DNA from: Amborella trichopoda | Lineage: Eukaryota > Streptophyta > Magnoliopsida > Amborellales > Amborellaceae | Assembly: GCF_000471905.2 (NCBI RefSeq) | Contig: NW_006496564.1 | Location: forward strand, 117,319 to 181,318 | Direction: 5' to 3' | DNA: 64,000 bases | In this document: positions 33,421 to 46,080 of the stretch, piece by piece | How positions within the stretch are numbered: the stretch's first letter is position 1 | Layout: each line of letters begins with the position of its first letter | Translations under genes and position numbers: made by a program | The notes under the pieces: model-generated | Seen by the model: the letters and a program-made list of their open reading frames with translations, nothing else | Told to the model about the DNA's origin: nothing | Databases searched by the model: none

Positions 33421-34130
33421 TCATGGGCGGCTGATGCTTATCACTGTCTATGTTTTCTCTCTTTTCTTAATCCTCTGTCATGGGCGGTGGAGGCTCATCA
33501 CCACCCATGTTTCCTCTCTCCTCTCACTCCCCTGTTATGGATGGCAGATGCTCATCGTTGTCCATGTTCTCTCTCTCTTGTCTTCCTCTCTATCATGGAC
33601 GGTAGAAGCACATCACCGTCCATGTTTTTTCTTCTCTTCTTAATCATCTGTCATGGACGACGGAAGCACATTGCCATCCATATTTTCTCTCTCTTCTTCT
33701 TGATTGTGTGTCATGGACGGTAGAAGCTTATCACCGTCCATGTCTTCTCTCTCTTCTCTGATTCTTCAATCATGGACAGTAAAAGCTCATCATCGTCCAT
33801 CTCTTCTCCCTCTTCTTATTCCTCTGTCATGAACGGCGGAAGCTTATCGTCGTCCATGTCTTCTCTCTCTTCTTTCATTCTTTTGTTATAGACTGCAGAA
33901 GCTCATCATTGTCTATGTTTTATCTCCCTTCTTATGCCTCTGTCATGGACGGTTGGAGCTCATCGTCGCCCATGTTTTCTCTCTCTTCATACCCTTCTAT
34001 CATGAACGATGGGAGATCATCACCATCCATGTTTTCTCTGTCCTCTCTCTCCTCTGTCATGGACGGTGGAAGTTCATCACCATCCATGTTCTTTCCTATC
34101 TTCTCTCTCATCACCGTCCATGTTCCCTTG
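33421..34130 (+). repeat. LTR minisatellite of about 57-bp hairpin units
   Basis: At least twelve units. A typical unit is CATGGACGGTG, a 9-nt spacer such as GAAGCTCAT, then CACCGTCCATG, then a CT-rich tail. The two arms are complementary, so each unit can form an 11-bp hairpin. Arm sequences vary, and in places both arms change together. Confidence 0.85.
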
Positions 34131-34633
34131 CTCACTTCTCTCTCTTTCTTCCTCATTCTTTTCCTTCTCTCTTTTCTCCCCCTCTTTTTCTTTTCTTTCT
34201 CATTCCTCATATTGTCTTCTTCTCACATGCATGACATCGGTAGTACTGTGCATGTCTCTATTTCTTTCTCGTTTTTCTTCTCTCTCTCCTATTTGACCAA
34301 GAGAGGCTGAGACAAACATTGCCATGGTAGTCTCGTCGTCTAGCAGTATTACTGTTGAGTCGGTCTTAGTTACCGTGCCCGCCTTACTGCCACGATAGGT
34401 TAGCCATTGTGTCAGGCTGGCCGATGATCATTCTGACATCTAGTAGTATTTCTGTTGTGCCGGTCTAGTTACCATGCCCGTCTTGCTACCACGTAGGGTC
34501 AATCACTTGCTTATCTGGCTGCTGTGTTAGTCTCGCCACCTAGTCAAAATTCCTCTGATCTACCTCTTTATTCTTCTTACACTTATTCTCATACCCTTTC
34601 TTTTTTTGGATGTGCATACCTGTGTAAATTCGC

Positions 34634-34653
34634 NNNNNNNNNNNNNNNNNNNN
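34634..34653. other. Assembly gap (20 N)
   Basis: Short gap of unknown true length inside the E1 5' LTR. Confidence 0.99.
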
Positions 34654-34920
34654 AACAAGAAAATACAGGCCAAGGAGGTGATTTCGAACTTGTTCTGACT
34701 AGGCGGCTTTCTTCGTGATCTAAGAGGGAGCCCACACGAGCCAGCCCAAGTAAGTCCCGAACTCACTTTAAATTCCTCTCTCATCGGTTGGTATTCCTGC
34801 CTTTGCTCCTGAGCGAGGTTCTCGAGAGAGCGATCTCAAAGTCCTGAGTTCCCTTAAGCCCTAGACGCATGCCGTTTGATCATCCAGATTTGGAGGGCGA
34901 GATGGAGGCACCTAACTATC

Positions 34921-34939
34921 TTGGCGAATCTATTGGGGA
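34921..34939 (+). promoter_or_regulatory. Primer binding site of E1 (tRNA-Arg-like)
   Basis: TTGGCGAATCTATTGGGGA lies 2 bp after the LTR end. As I recall them, Tat and Ogre elements use TGGCGACTCCGCTGGGGA, complementary to a tRNA-Arg. This site matches that at most positions. Confidence 0.75.
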
Positions 34940-35223
34940 CTTACTACCCCTTCATCGAGTCGTTCTTATTTGGCTAGTTTTTCCTTTGTTTTTCTCACAC
35001 ACCACATGGCTGTTGGGTTTCTTAACCCGTTTATCCGAATCAGGGATTTCTGATCCCCGCATTCGCGAGCGTTCCCTAGGAACAAGTTCCTCGAACTTCT
35101 TTTCCAACCTTCCTTTTGAGCAAAGACCTAGTGTCTAACTCTCAGGTCTTAACCTGGATTGGTGTGAGGAGGGACTTAAAGGTCCCTAACTCCCCATCTC
35201 CAAGCTCTGGTAGAACTTCTGCC

Positions 35224-38200
35224 ATGACACCCTGCATTGGTGGCACATATGCCATCACTCACAACGTGCACCCTGTCACCGACAAGTCACTTGTCGATCG
35301 TATTGCAGAGGTACGCCGAAAGGCTGCCCAGTCCCTTTCTACAAAAGGCAAGCAAGTTGTTGTTGCTTCAGCGGGTCACCGCAAGGCTAACCCCCACATT
35401 CTTGGACTACCATGAGTCTCTATGCTTTGAGGCTCGACTCATCGAGGCAGAGACCCTGGGGCCTCCACCTCTCACACACACCATAAGGCTCGTGGGTCAT
35501 CCACTAGAGCAACACCTCAGGGAAACCCTTATGTTACCTCGAGTCAAAGTCCACGATCAGGCCTCCTAAGGCCAGGTACTGCACACGTTGTGCATATGCA
35601 TCCCACCACTCGGGGTAACACTATTGTTGCACCAATCCGAGTACACGGAAGATGACCTCCTTGTCCTTCTACTCAGCACACACTAGCGCACCCTCTAAGG
35701 GGCAAGCTTCCACCTGTTCTTTTACAGACACCTGCTCACAGTTCTCAACCTCCTAAGGCCAGAACCCTTGCTCGAGCCCGGGCTGACCCCCAAGTCACCC
35801 ATTATCCTTCTTCAAGGGGCGTACACGCGTCGCCGTCACAAACAACCCCTCGCTCTTGACTCAGGCACCCTTATGAGTCAACCCTTCTCCTGCTTGCCCC
35901 TCCTCTTTTAGGTAAGCACCTCCAGCCTTGGTACTCGAAGACCTTCCCTAAGAGTATCATCTGGAGCTAGCCCCGTCATCTCAGTCATGTCTCTAGAGCT
36001 CATAAGAGAGCTCGAGGCATAGAATTGATGGGAGATCATGTCCTTCATCCTCCCCAGCCCAAGATGATCCTAGTTCCTGGCCCACACCCATTGCTTCACT
36101 TAATAGAAACAACTCTTTCTTGCTCAAGAAAGGCTGACCAGCCGCAGTCCCGATCAAAGTTCTGACATGAGGTCCATCAAAACCTCAAAGCCAAATGCGA
36201 TAAGTGTCTATAAATTCTTACTACCAAAGCAACCAAGATGGTCGGGGAATCCAAATCTGATGACGCTCTTCCCCTTTTACGCTCTTTAGATGACAAAGCC
36301 TGAAGAAGAAGTCTATGAACCCTGCACTGTGGTTAGTGTTGTAGAAGATGACCCAGCCACTTAGCAGGTCCCAAGACCGTCGAGAACCGGTCCTCATACG
36401 ATCGGCATACAATACTCGAGTCAGTCGAGCATGCTGATCCCTTGTTGACCGATCTGCCGCGTACTACCCGTCAAGCTCGAAATCCCTCAACTACAGCTAA
36501 GGCTAATTTCCCTAGAGAAATAGTCAGTGTAATGGTTGTAAACGAGGCTGACGACTCTCACGAAGAGCGCATGAATAATTTCGAAGGCATGGTGTGTGTA
36601 ATGATGGAGAAGATTAATCGCATAGATGCCACTTGACAATCGGCTAACCATGACGTCAATTCCCATCACTCAGATGATGCACCTCCAAGGCAGCCCCTTC
36701 CCTCTGCCTCACAAGACAATTCTATCCCTCACCCCGTCTCACAGGCAAACATCGAATCTATGGTAACCCATAGCTTGAAGAATAGACAAATCCTGAGAAT
36801 ACAAGGTGCAACGCCTTATCAAAAGCTGTACCCTTCATACATTGACCAAGTACCGTTTCCCTCAGATTACAAGAAAGGGAAGTTTCCCCTGTTCAATGGA
36901 ACCACATCCTAGAACTAGCATATCGCCCACTTTCAAGAATATGTCCATCAGTTTGTTGAAACCCTTGATTGCCCGACTTTTTAGTGGTATGCTCGACTTC
37001 CCCCAAACCCAGTACATACTTGGGAGGAAATGGAGAAATTGTTCCACCAACGTTTCTATGAGGTCGAGAGAGAGGTTCAAACCATCCAGCTTCTCACCTT
37101 GACCCAAGATCTCGATGAGCCCGTTGATCAATTGATAGCAAGATGAAGAGATTTGGCTGCTTGCCATCCTAATCTTATGCTTGAGAAAGAAGCGTTTCAA
37201 ACCTGTGTGCAGAACATGCGACCTAAGATTGCTCTACATGTTGAGGCCTCCAATCCTACTTCCATGTCAAAGCTGATCTCTAATCAGTCCACATAGAAAG
37301 CTTGTCATGCCACCACGGTGGGTCACCACAACAGTATGCAAGCTTAGGAAATAACAGGTGCAATGGTAGCTCTTGGACTAATACCCGAGGCAGCCAACAA
37401 AAAGGAGTGATCAGTGCGACCGTTACCATAAACGATCCAAAGAAGGCTGCCTCCCAAGCTTTAGACCTCTCTAAAGGGTAAAACACAGTCGTATAACTGA
37501 GTACCCCCACCTGCGAACCTTAATCAGGATGATTATTGGACTAGGCATAAGAATAAAGTCTACCCCTTCGAGAAGGAATGGGTCCCTGCACTACTCTGAT
37601 TATTACTGGAACAGAATATGATCGAGCTCTCAGAGACCAAGTTCCCTAATCAAGCTAGACTCTATACCCAGGAAAATTACTGTGCTTAACATCGAAGGAT
37701 CAACCACCCCACAGAGGGCTGCTACACACTAAAAGAAATTATTGAAGCCCTGATCCGGAAGGGTCAGATAATGCTTGAAGTGCTAAAGAAGGCATTCGGT
37801 ATTGTAGAAACGTCCCACACAGTGACAGTCCAAGAGGAAGACAAAGCGCCTAATCTTCTTCGCACCTTGTTCGTTATGATGCTTCAAGAAGGCCTTATCA
37901 CACCAAAACTGACAAGGAGCCCTGACGCATATCTTGGGGGACTGAGGACCATTGGTGCCCGTACCACCAGAAATGAGGCCACGATCAGTACAAATGCTCC
38001 AGTTTCCATGACATAATCGCAAAGAAAATACAAGGATGCCAAAAGACTTGTAATGTGTCAGAAAGTGATCCATAAGTCATTGCCCCACTGGTGTGAGAGG
38101 GCCTCCAAACATTAAACCCGGGTAATGATGATTTAGATCTTGCTGAACCCTCAACTTCCCAATCATGGAGAGTCTATCATCGGTGAAGAACACTTAAGTC

Positions 38201-40840
38201 TTTAAGGCAAGAAGAAATTTTCCAAGCTAGGGCTGTTCACATGCCTAGCGACACGAATCAAGCACTTCCAATGAAAACCAGGAAAAGACGGGCACCAAGG
38301 GCTGCTCGCTGGAGAAACATGACTGCTCAATCGCCAGTCGAGCAAGAATTTCTCATGCCTCTTCCCCCATTGCCATCTGTACTGGATTTCATCCCTAACG
38401 CGATCATCCTTCCTTTCTCATCACATCAAGAGGATGTCCCCAAGCCATCTTCTCCTCATAGCACATCCAACGAGGGTGACAACATTAAAAGCACTCCCCA
38501 ATGGTCTAAGCAGGGGAAATACCTAAAAGATTCACTGCACACATCTATCTCTAGTGATGACGTAAAAAGCTACCCAGATCGGTCTGATGAGGGGAAAGAC
38601 CTTAAAAGTCCTCACTTACTGACCCTTCTCTTTCTTCTTCTTCTGCTTCTCATCCTTCCTCTTCTATGTCTCTTGCAAGTACAACCTTGAAATGTTCATA
38701 CTTCGACGCTCTTGACAGAGAACTTGAAGGAACCAATATAAGCAGGACACAATGGAGGCAGTTGAAAAAGACGATGGCCCAGGTAGCTGGATTCTTAATA
38801 GTTGCTGATGCCCTAGCGGCTCGAGCTAAGGCAAAACCATCTTTTTCCATTGAGAAGCACAAGAAGTCAAAACTAAAAAAACCTCAGTGGCCCCTTGAGC
38901 TTGACTTTGAGTAGAGGCAAAGATAATCAAGAGGGTAGAGCTTCTATTCTCAAAACATTTGTCACATGGTGCAGATATCTGAAGCATCACCCAACACGAG
39001 GCAAATGAGCTTGAGATCAGGGAAAATGCTCCAACCTCCAACTCAGAAGCCAGAAATTTTGAACTTTCTTGGTCCGCCAATTCTCCCTTACTGCAATGCT
39101 TCAAATAATACACCCATCCTCTGGCTCCCTAGCTCCTTCCTCGCCCAAGTACCCAAGAGAATTCACTTATCCTCCAATTCCTTAAGATGCCGTTGGTCCC
39201 ATATACCCAGTCACCTCCTCCGCCTAAACATGCTCCTCAACCCAAACCAATGGCAGGGCCATGAATACAAAAGGCTGACGAGGAAAAGGTGAAATATGAT
39301 GTGATGGGGCACTTAAGGAAGCTTCCAGCCCTTCTTAGCATCTACGATGCTCTCATGCTCTCAAGGGATTGTCGTATGGTTTTGATCCAAGCTCTTTCCG
39401 ATCCAGAGGTGTATGAGACTGAAGTGGAACCCATTGAGGTGGACCCATCGATCTTGAGTAGATGTATGGAGATCACCTTCTCAGATGATGATGTGCAATT
39501 GGGAGAAAAATTTCACAATCTCCCTCTCTTTGTCACTGGTGAATTACATGCATACCCCATCAACCGAATTATGTTGGATGGAGGGTCACCGATCAACCTT
39601 ATCCCCAGGACAATTCTCACTCGATTGGGATTAGGTTCTGAAGATCTCACTCCTACGCATAGCACAGTTCAGGGATTCAACTAGTCAAGAGAGATGCCGG
39701 CTGACACTGTCCGCCTTCGCCACAAGATTGGTGAATTAAATGAATACGCTCAGTTTCATATAAGCGACACAGATACCTCCTACAACATCCTTCTCGGCTG
39801 CTCATGGCTCCATGATAAGGGGGTGGTTCCTTTCACATTGCACCAGTGCTTCAAGTATAGTCGAGATGGGAAACAACATACAGTCTATGCTGACAAAAGA
39901 CCATTTCCTGTAGATGAAGCTCACTATGCTGATGTTAAATATTACTTCACAGATTTGGTGTCATCCCAAAAGCCAAATGATGGTGACTACAAGTCTGTAA
40001 GAAAGACGGAACCTTCGTCACTTGCAGATGTTGAGGACATTGGGCGAACACTGGTTGACATGTTCAAAGAAGAGAAAAGACAAGGCAAAATTCTCCCTCT
40101 AACTCCCCTTCATCCTAGCATGCTATTTACTACCCATGAAGAAGCTCCATCTTCGCCTAAGGATGAAGCTTCCCCCTCTGCATCCAGTTTAAGGCCACCT
40201 TTGCCAGAAGATGAACCAGAGATCACTCCTGAGATTGAGCAAGTCATGAGGATAGAATTCCCGGGCTCCAAAGGTCACCTATACGGCGGACCATCAAAAA
40301 GTTCTGCATGTCCCTATTGCACTCTTGAAAGCAAAAGTGACGCGCCATCCACTGTGGAAGATTTTTCAAAACCTGGTTGCTATAAGCATAGAGGATGCTC
40401 CTCGTCCCACCGTAGAGCCAATTCAGGTCAGTAGTCAACCACAGGTCTTACACTTCCCTAGTTTGGTGGGAGGAGAGCAATTTGAGAAAAGACAACCTTC
40501 TTGCCCTCAGGGACAGGATCCCCTAATAGAGTTAAGAAGTGAAGTTCGCAGTCTCCAGAGCCAATTGGAAAATATGCGTATTGCTCTAAAACATCTGAAG
40601 GAGTTCGTGCTTAAGACCAAGAGCTATAACGGGCTTGAAGTGAATGCACCTCAAATGGACGCCAAAGCCCCTCCTGATTGGACTATTTATAGTGAGCAGG
40701 CTCATCAAATGATGAGGAAAATTAATTATGATCCCTTGGCCATTCAAACGTTAAGGGGAGAAGAAGCAATTGCTCCATCATTCGAAGTCATTGAAGCCAC
40801 AACAACTCGTCAAAAGACTAAACAAGGCTTAGGGTATTAG
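35224..40840 (+). pseudogene. E1 gag-protease gene, broken
   Basis: A sense polyprotein of about 5.6 kb. The amino end (about 35,224-35,415) has SLVDRIAEVRRKAAQSLSTK and is conserved in E2. A proline-rich, low-complexity linker follows. Gag capsid similarity lies around 36,820-37,300, with the conserved W-EEMEKLF--RFYE and L-P-I-LHVEASNPTSMSKL style also seen in E2. The retropepsin active site MLDGGSPINLIP is at about 39,570-39,610. It is followed by YNILLGCSWLHDKGVVPFTL and the charged linker that in complete Tat elements leads into reverse transcriptase. Here the linker ends near QGLGY at 40,840 with nothing of reverse transcriptase after it. Roughly ten breaks. Confidence 0.8.
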
Positions 40841-41059
40841 CCCCTTGAGATAATAAAAATTTCACGAGGCGTTCAAGCTCAAAAAGAGCATATGAGGTGC
40901 AACAAAGTAAAAGAAGCATGAAATCATGCAGTAAAATCAACCAGAAAAGAAAAAGAAGCATTTCATTCATAAATTCAAAATTTTTACAAGTGCTGACAAA
41001 GAAAGGACACTCTTAAAAATGATCAATGATCTTATTGATCTCTGCTCTAGATGTGGCTA

Positions 41060-44000
41060 AAGAAGCCTCGACATGTTGGATATGCTCCTTCAGCTTGCCC
41101 ACCATTTGGTTTTCCTGCTCCATGGAGGCGGTTTCTGATTCGATTGTGCACGTGAGTTCTGATAGATCCTCAGCCAATAAAATATCCAAAGCCCTTCTCT
41201 GAATAATCTCCTTTTGAAGATCATGGAATTCCTTTCATAATTTTTGCATCTCCTCCCTTATTCCAATCATCCTGTTGAAGCAAGTTCTCCCCTCCATCTT
41301 GAGGTCGAGCTGACGAGCAACCATAGTGGCCTTCTTCTCAGCACAGGAATCTATTCCCTCACGATGACATGAGATTGATGCCTCCAAGGAAGCCACCCTA
41401 ATGGTTTCTACCTCAGGATGCAGTCTTCTCGACCACCAGCTCTCCAATTCATTTAAAGTAGCATCAAAATGAGAAAGGACTTCTGGCGCACTCCAAAAAA
41501 CAATGGTCGCAACAGCAAATTCCCTAAGTTTGGCCAAGGCCTTGCCTAGCTCATTGAGAGGAAGCTCCCTTAAACCCAGAAGGCTTGCACGAATCATGCC
41601 TGAAATTATACCAGAAACCCCACTGAAAATGGGGTTAGATGATACTATTGGGTTTACCATTGCTGAAGAGGCTTCGGTTTCAAGAACCAGGCTTGTAGAG
41701 GTGATAGCTATCTGAGTCACTGGCTCTTCTGAAGCAATTGTGAAGTCCAGCGCTTTGTGCATCTCAAATCCAAAGGCATCCCCTACCTCAAGCTGCCTGG
41801 ATTCCTCAATACTAGCCTCGCCACCTTGACCCTCGCTCATTAGGGCCACCACTTATGTCTCATCATGCTCCAAAGAAACCTCTTCCCATTGTCTCTCACC
41901 CTCGGCCATGGCCTCAACAAGTTCAAGGCTAGTATTCCCCCCTTGTTTCTCACCCTCCTGAAATGTCACATCAATATTGGCAAGTTCAGGAGCTGCCTCT
42001 CCCCTTTAGCCTTTATCTTCTAAGACTGCCGCTACAGGCTCAGCCATGGCCTCTTCCACCTGGCCTGCATCCTCTACAGTCAAAACTTCTACAACAAAAA
42101 GTGTAAGCCCCTCATCATCCATTACTGCAGCCCCTATCTCAATGGGGGCAGTAACTTCCTGAGGGTCAGAGGCCATGTTAGTGTTAGGTTCCTCCCCTTG
42201 GGCAATGATTGCAGAGCCTTTAGCCTCATTGACCTCCATTGGAATCGGATCTGATTCAGGAACATTCCTTGGACCTGGAGACACCACCCCAAGTTCTGGA
42301 GTCACCTCTCGATAAAAAGTGATAATAATCAGCTCGCAGGGGCCAGATTCATCCACTTCATTCTCTGAAGAAGTAGAAAATAGTTCAGGAGAAGCAGCAG
42401 ATGATCGAGAAAGTTCAGAAGGTGACATTGAGGGAGCAGCTAATGAATTAGAGGAGGAAGAGCTACCTTCTAATTTCAAAATCACAGGAAGTTTGGCATC
42501 CCTACATCTTCGAGCAGGTCTACCAGCCTGAGCCGGTGCACGTGTACCAGTAGGGGTAGAGCGTTTCCTTTGCTGTCCTCCTGCTGGAGGAGAAGTAGTC
42601 GCTTCAGAACTCCTTCCTTGAGAAGGGCCCGCAGTAAGTCCACTATGAGGACCATTCTCGATCAATGCGTTCAAGTCCTGGACTGGACTCCCCTCATGAC
42701 CTGGGATCATTCGGCCCTCCTTCCATTCAAAGATAGAGTTGAGTTTATTAAAGATGCTCCCAGTCATTTTCTTCATGGCAAGAAATTGTGATGAAGTGTC
42801 ATCAGGCGCTATCCCTCGAGGGATCCCAAGAGTGTGCTAATTCCATGGATACCCCAAGTCGAAAACCTCGCCAAGAGTGGGAGCATTGACGATCCTCCTC
42901 TGTTTAACCTCTTGACACTAATTGTTGTTTTCCCCTTTCTAGGGGTGATCAGCTTCCCAGTACCCCAAGCTGGTAAGCCTCCACCAGCGTGCATAGGCCT
43001 CGGTTACCCGGACCCTTTAATCAAAGTGGGGTAGCACATACTTGCTAATCTCTGTTGCCTCCAAACATATGGACCATGGTCTGTACATGCTTTGGTAACT
43101 AGCATTCTTGAAGAGTCCCAAGCTCTTCCTTTTTCCCGGTGTTTACTCTGCCACGACACTTTTCGAAAAACACAAAGAAAAGGCAGCTCTGATCAAGCCC
43201 ATGTTGACGGGTGAAGCGATGAGGGAAGTGCCCTTCCAATTTGGCACAGTTTTGGGTCCGATATGGCAAACCCCCTCTAACGCTCAACATGAACATGGGC
43301 TCCCTGATAGTCATCAAAGCGTCATCCAACTCCTTCCCCAGTTCATCAACAAAAGCGTGGTCGGTAAAGGTCCCTACTGGAAATGAGACCCGCCGCATAT
43401 TTGAGGAGTCATTCCCAAACAAGCTCTGAGCCTCCCTTGGGCTATGAAAGATAACCTTTTGACCAACAATTCTCATCAAGAAGGGGCACATGTTCTCTCT
43501 TGAGCCTTGACTCCTGATATAGGTGGAAGGGAAATAGGCCCCTAGCCACCCCCATACACATAATGGATGGGGAAGGGAGTGTTAAAATCTCATGGAAAGG
43601 CTTCTCCCCCGACAATGCCATTGCCCCCCTCTTTCCCTTTGTAGGCTTTCCCCCTGGAGATGGCTTGTAGTCCATAGTAGATGTTGCATATGACTGATTG
43701 AGTTATAGCGTACTGACGTCCGCTCGCCATATCGCAAGCTACATAGAAAGTGCTGGTCAGATGTCATCTGCCCCTCCAAAAAATGTATTTCCATAAGAAT
43801 CAGGCCAACTAAGTGGCCAAGAAGACGGAATCATCACTGGTCTCATATTCATAGATGGGAAGCATCCCCTTTACAACTGCCTTCCCCTTCTTTCTTGAAT
43901 TAGCTCGACCATCTTTAGGGTAATCCCTGCAAAAGAATTTCACCCATTCGGTGAAGGGTACTCGACTGTTGCTAGACTTGGAATAAAGCAACTAGTATAT

Positions 44001-44690
44001 CAAAAAAATTCTATGAAGATTGGCAGGCGATTCCTCTACCCCTAGCCGAGCGCTACAAAAAATGATTGAGTTCTGAGACACAAACTCGCCATACATTGCC
44101 CCAATGAGCGAAAGGCCACCAATGAAATGAAGACTCAACAAGGAGATTCCTGCCTCCCCATGCTCAAGGAGCCATGTGTTGCTAACATGACTCCATGTAT
44201 CCAACAATACTTTAATAGTACTGGAACACCGATCATAATAGCTAGCTGAGCATTGAACTGCTGATAGGAAAGAAGCACGCTCAAGAATGCTTCTATGTGA
44301 CCCTAGCACCTAAATGGTCTAGGAAGGTAAATATTGATGCTCCCCCTACACATGGAGACCAGAAGAAGACCACATCATCCCTTTGGTCTTCACCATTCTC
44401 TTCCTCAAAGTGGGTAAATTGGCATTGGAGGCCACATTCATATGCATGCAATGAAGAAGGGCCATTCCTTCTTCGATACGAACATTTCCATCATCATCCT
44501 CCCGGACTTCAAAACGAATGGGGTCAGTAACAAAGGTGAAGCTGAGAGGCCACTCTGGCTTGCACAATGCATCAATGAGCCAAATGGGCTCGCCCCTCAC
44601 TAGACTCTCATCAGTAAATTCACCGGTGTTGACCTCTCCTCCCCTCGGAAGGTTCTTCACATTAGGGATCCTGTGAGAAGGCTTGGCCAT
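41060..44690 (-). pseudogene. E1 antisense plant mobile domain-like gene, broken
   Basis: This gene is transcribed against the element. It starts with MAKPSHRIPNVKNL, which lines up with MTGSSYQIPDVKRL in E2. The segment LDTWSHVSNTWLLEHGEAG resembles the core of the plant mobile domain (the aminotransferase-like mobile domain also found in MAIN-like host proteins). Downstream are a Ser/Pro-rich and basic region (QQRKRST, ARRCRDAKLPV), an acidic stretch, and a helical, coiled-coil-like end near 41,235-41,560. The length, about 3.6 kb and 1,150 residues or so, agrees with E2. It ends about 220-400 bp from the end of gag-protease, so the two genes converge. Several breaks. Its role in the element is unknown. 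Confidence 0.7.
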
Positions 44691-44744
44691 CTTATAATGC
44701 TCAAGGACTCACTCTTGTGTGGAAATTACTAATGCACAGGCTAG

Positions 44745-45025
44745 TGCCAGCTGTGTTTGCCAAAACCCACCGCTGGCTGCGTTCTCAGATGCTTAGCACT
44801 AGCTGTGTTCTCCAATGCCTAGCACCGACTATGTTTGCCAATGCCTAGCACCGGTTGTCTTCGCTAATGCCTAGCACCGGCTATGTTTACCAATGCCTAG
44901 CGCTGGTTGTGTTCGCTAATGCCTAGTGTCGGCTGTGTTTTAAATGCCTAGCATCGGCTGTTTCCGCCAATGCCTAAGACTGACTATGTTCACCAACGAG
45001 TAGCGTCAGCTATGTTTTCGAAGGA
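44745..45025 (+). repeat. 26-bp minisatellite, array I of E1
   Basis: About ten units of the type CGGCTGTGTTCGCCAATGCC followed by TAGCAC. They lie between the start of the antisense gene and its putative TATA box, so they would fall in its leader. E2 has no such array at this place. Confidence 0.85.
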
Positions 45026-45611
45026 CTATCACCGCTCATGTTCAAATCTTCCACACATGCCACAGATGGTGCATGTGTCACCTTGAGCTCCAGTGCACCG
45101 CCTGACAACTGATGACTGTGACATGGACAGGTGCATGTCCTCACACGAGTTGTTTGACAAACCTTCGTCTCTTAGCAATGGTTCACCTTCAAGTGATTGG
45201 TCACTACCCTGTGACCTCTAGGTTTCCCACCGAAAACTTCCACTACCACTGTTAGAAACCCACTGTGACACCTCTTTTTCTCCTTCCCACTACTGAAAAC
45301 TACTGTAAAACCAACGGAAGTTCATCGGCAACAGTGACTTGGACTCTTGTCCTCTTTCAGTAACTCTTGAACTGGCTAGCGAGAAATTGCTTTCCTACTT
45401 CAAACCCTGGCACGAAAATCCCTGTGCTCCCCGTGTACCTCTGTCAATATTCTCTTTTTTACTAAGAGTCCTCTTCTTCTTCCCTACAAATTTCTGCAAA
45501 CTTCACTAAAGACCCTGCGTGCTTGCCAAAAATTCGCTTTGAAGTTTCTTCTTTCTCTATCACTGTGAAACTTACCATTTTTACCTTCGTTGAAAAACAA
45601 TGAAAATGGGG

Positions 45612-45640
45612 TTTACCCCTTATATAGGCAAAGCTTCTCT
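45612..45640 (-). promoter_or_regulatory. TATA box of the E1 antisense gene
   Basis: On the minus strand TGCCTATATAAGGGGTAAAC is followed by CCCATTTTC. The equivalent place in E2 reads CTATATAAGAGGTTAAAACC and then CTGTTTTCCC. It lies about 930 bp upstream of the antisense start. Its conservation in two old copies supports a real promoter. Confidence 0.65.
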
Positions 45641-45824
45641 GAAATGCCCCCAACAAATCAGGAATGCCAGTCACGTCCTAGAACTCCAAACGACGATGGG
45701 TCGGATCGGGTCGGGCTCAGACCCAACCCTCGAATAAAGGTTTACCACTGCCCATGAAAACTCAAGCAAACATAGACAAAGACCGGGTCAGGCTTAAGCC
45801 GGAGGCCTAAACATTAACCCGTAC

Positions 45825-46080
45825 CTAACGTCGCTGTGTTCTTAATGATCCATCATCGGCTGTGTTCTCAACGACCCAATGCTGGCTGTGTCCTCAATGA
45901 CCCAGCGCCGGCTGTGTTCTTAATGACTCAACGTTGATTGTATTCTTAACGTCCCAATGCCGGCTGTATCCTCAATGACTCGCCGCCACCTGTGTTCTCA
46001 ATGACATAGCACTGGCTGTGTTCTAAATGACCTAGCACTGGCTGTGTCCTCAGAAACCCTGTGCCGATTGCGTTCTCAAG
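45825..46080 (+). repeat. 26-bp minisatellite, array II of E1
   Basis: About nine units of CGGCTGTGTTCTCAATGACC followed by TAGCAC, the same family as array I but on the other side of the TATA box. It is cut on the right by E2. Confidence 0.85.

Larger units (their letters stand above)
31635..34918 (+). repeat. 5' LTR of E1
   Basis: About 3.28 kb including a 20-N gap, starting TGTTTGAAGATA and ending CCTAACTA. Homologous to the solo LTR at 10,866-13,073 and to the E2 LTRs. Parts in order are U3, a core promoter near 32,870-32,892, a long CT-rich tract (33,040-33,300), a hairpin minisatellite (33,420-34,130), and a conserved 3' block that includes CTTTCTTCGTGATCTAAGAG. Confidence 0.85.

Noticed and set aside
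32894-34310. Several long Ser/Leu/Phe-rich frames on the plus strand
   Set aside because: They are translations of the CT-rich tract and the hairpin minisatellite in the E1 LTR, open in several frames at once with no domain.
40840-41235. Remnant of reverse transcriptase after the protease linker
   Set aside because: The interval between the two convergent genes is about 400 bp and shows no reverse transcriptase motif. E2 has an equally short interval.
44745-46080. CRISPR-like array
   Set aside because: Units are contiguous 26-bp tandem repeats with gradual drift, with no unique spacers, in a plant retroelement.
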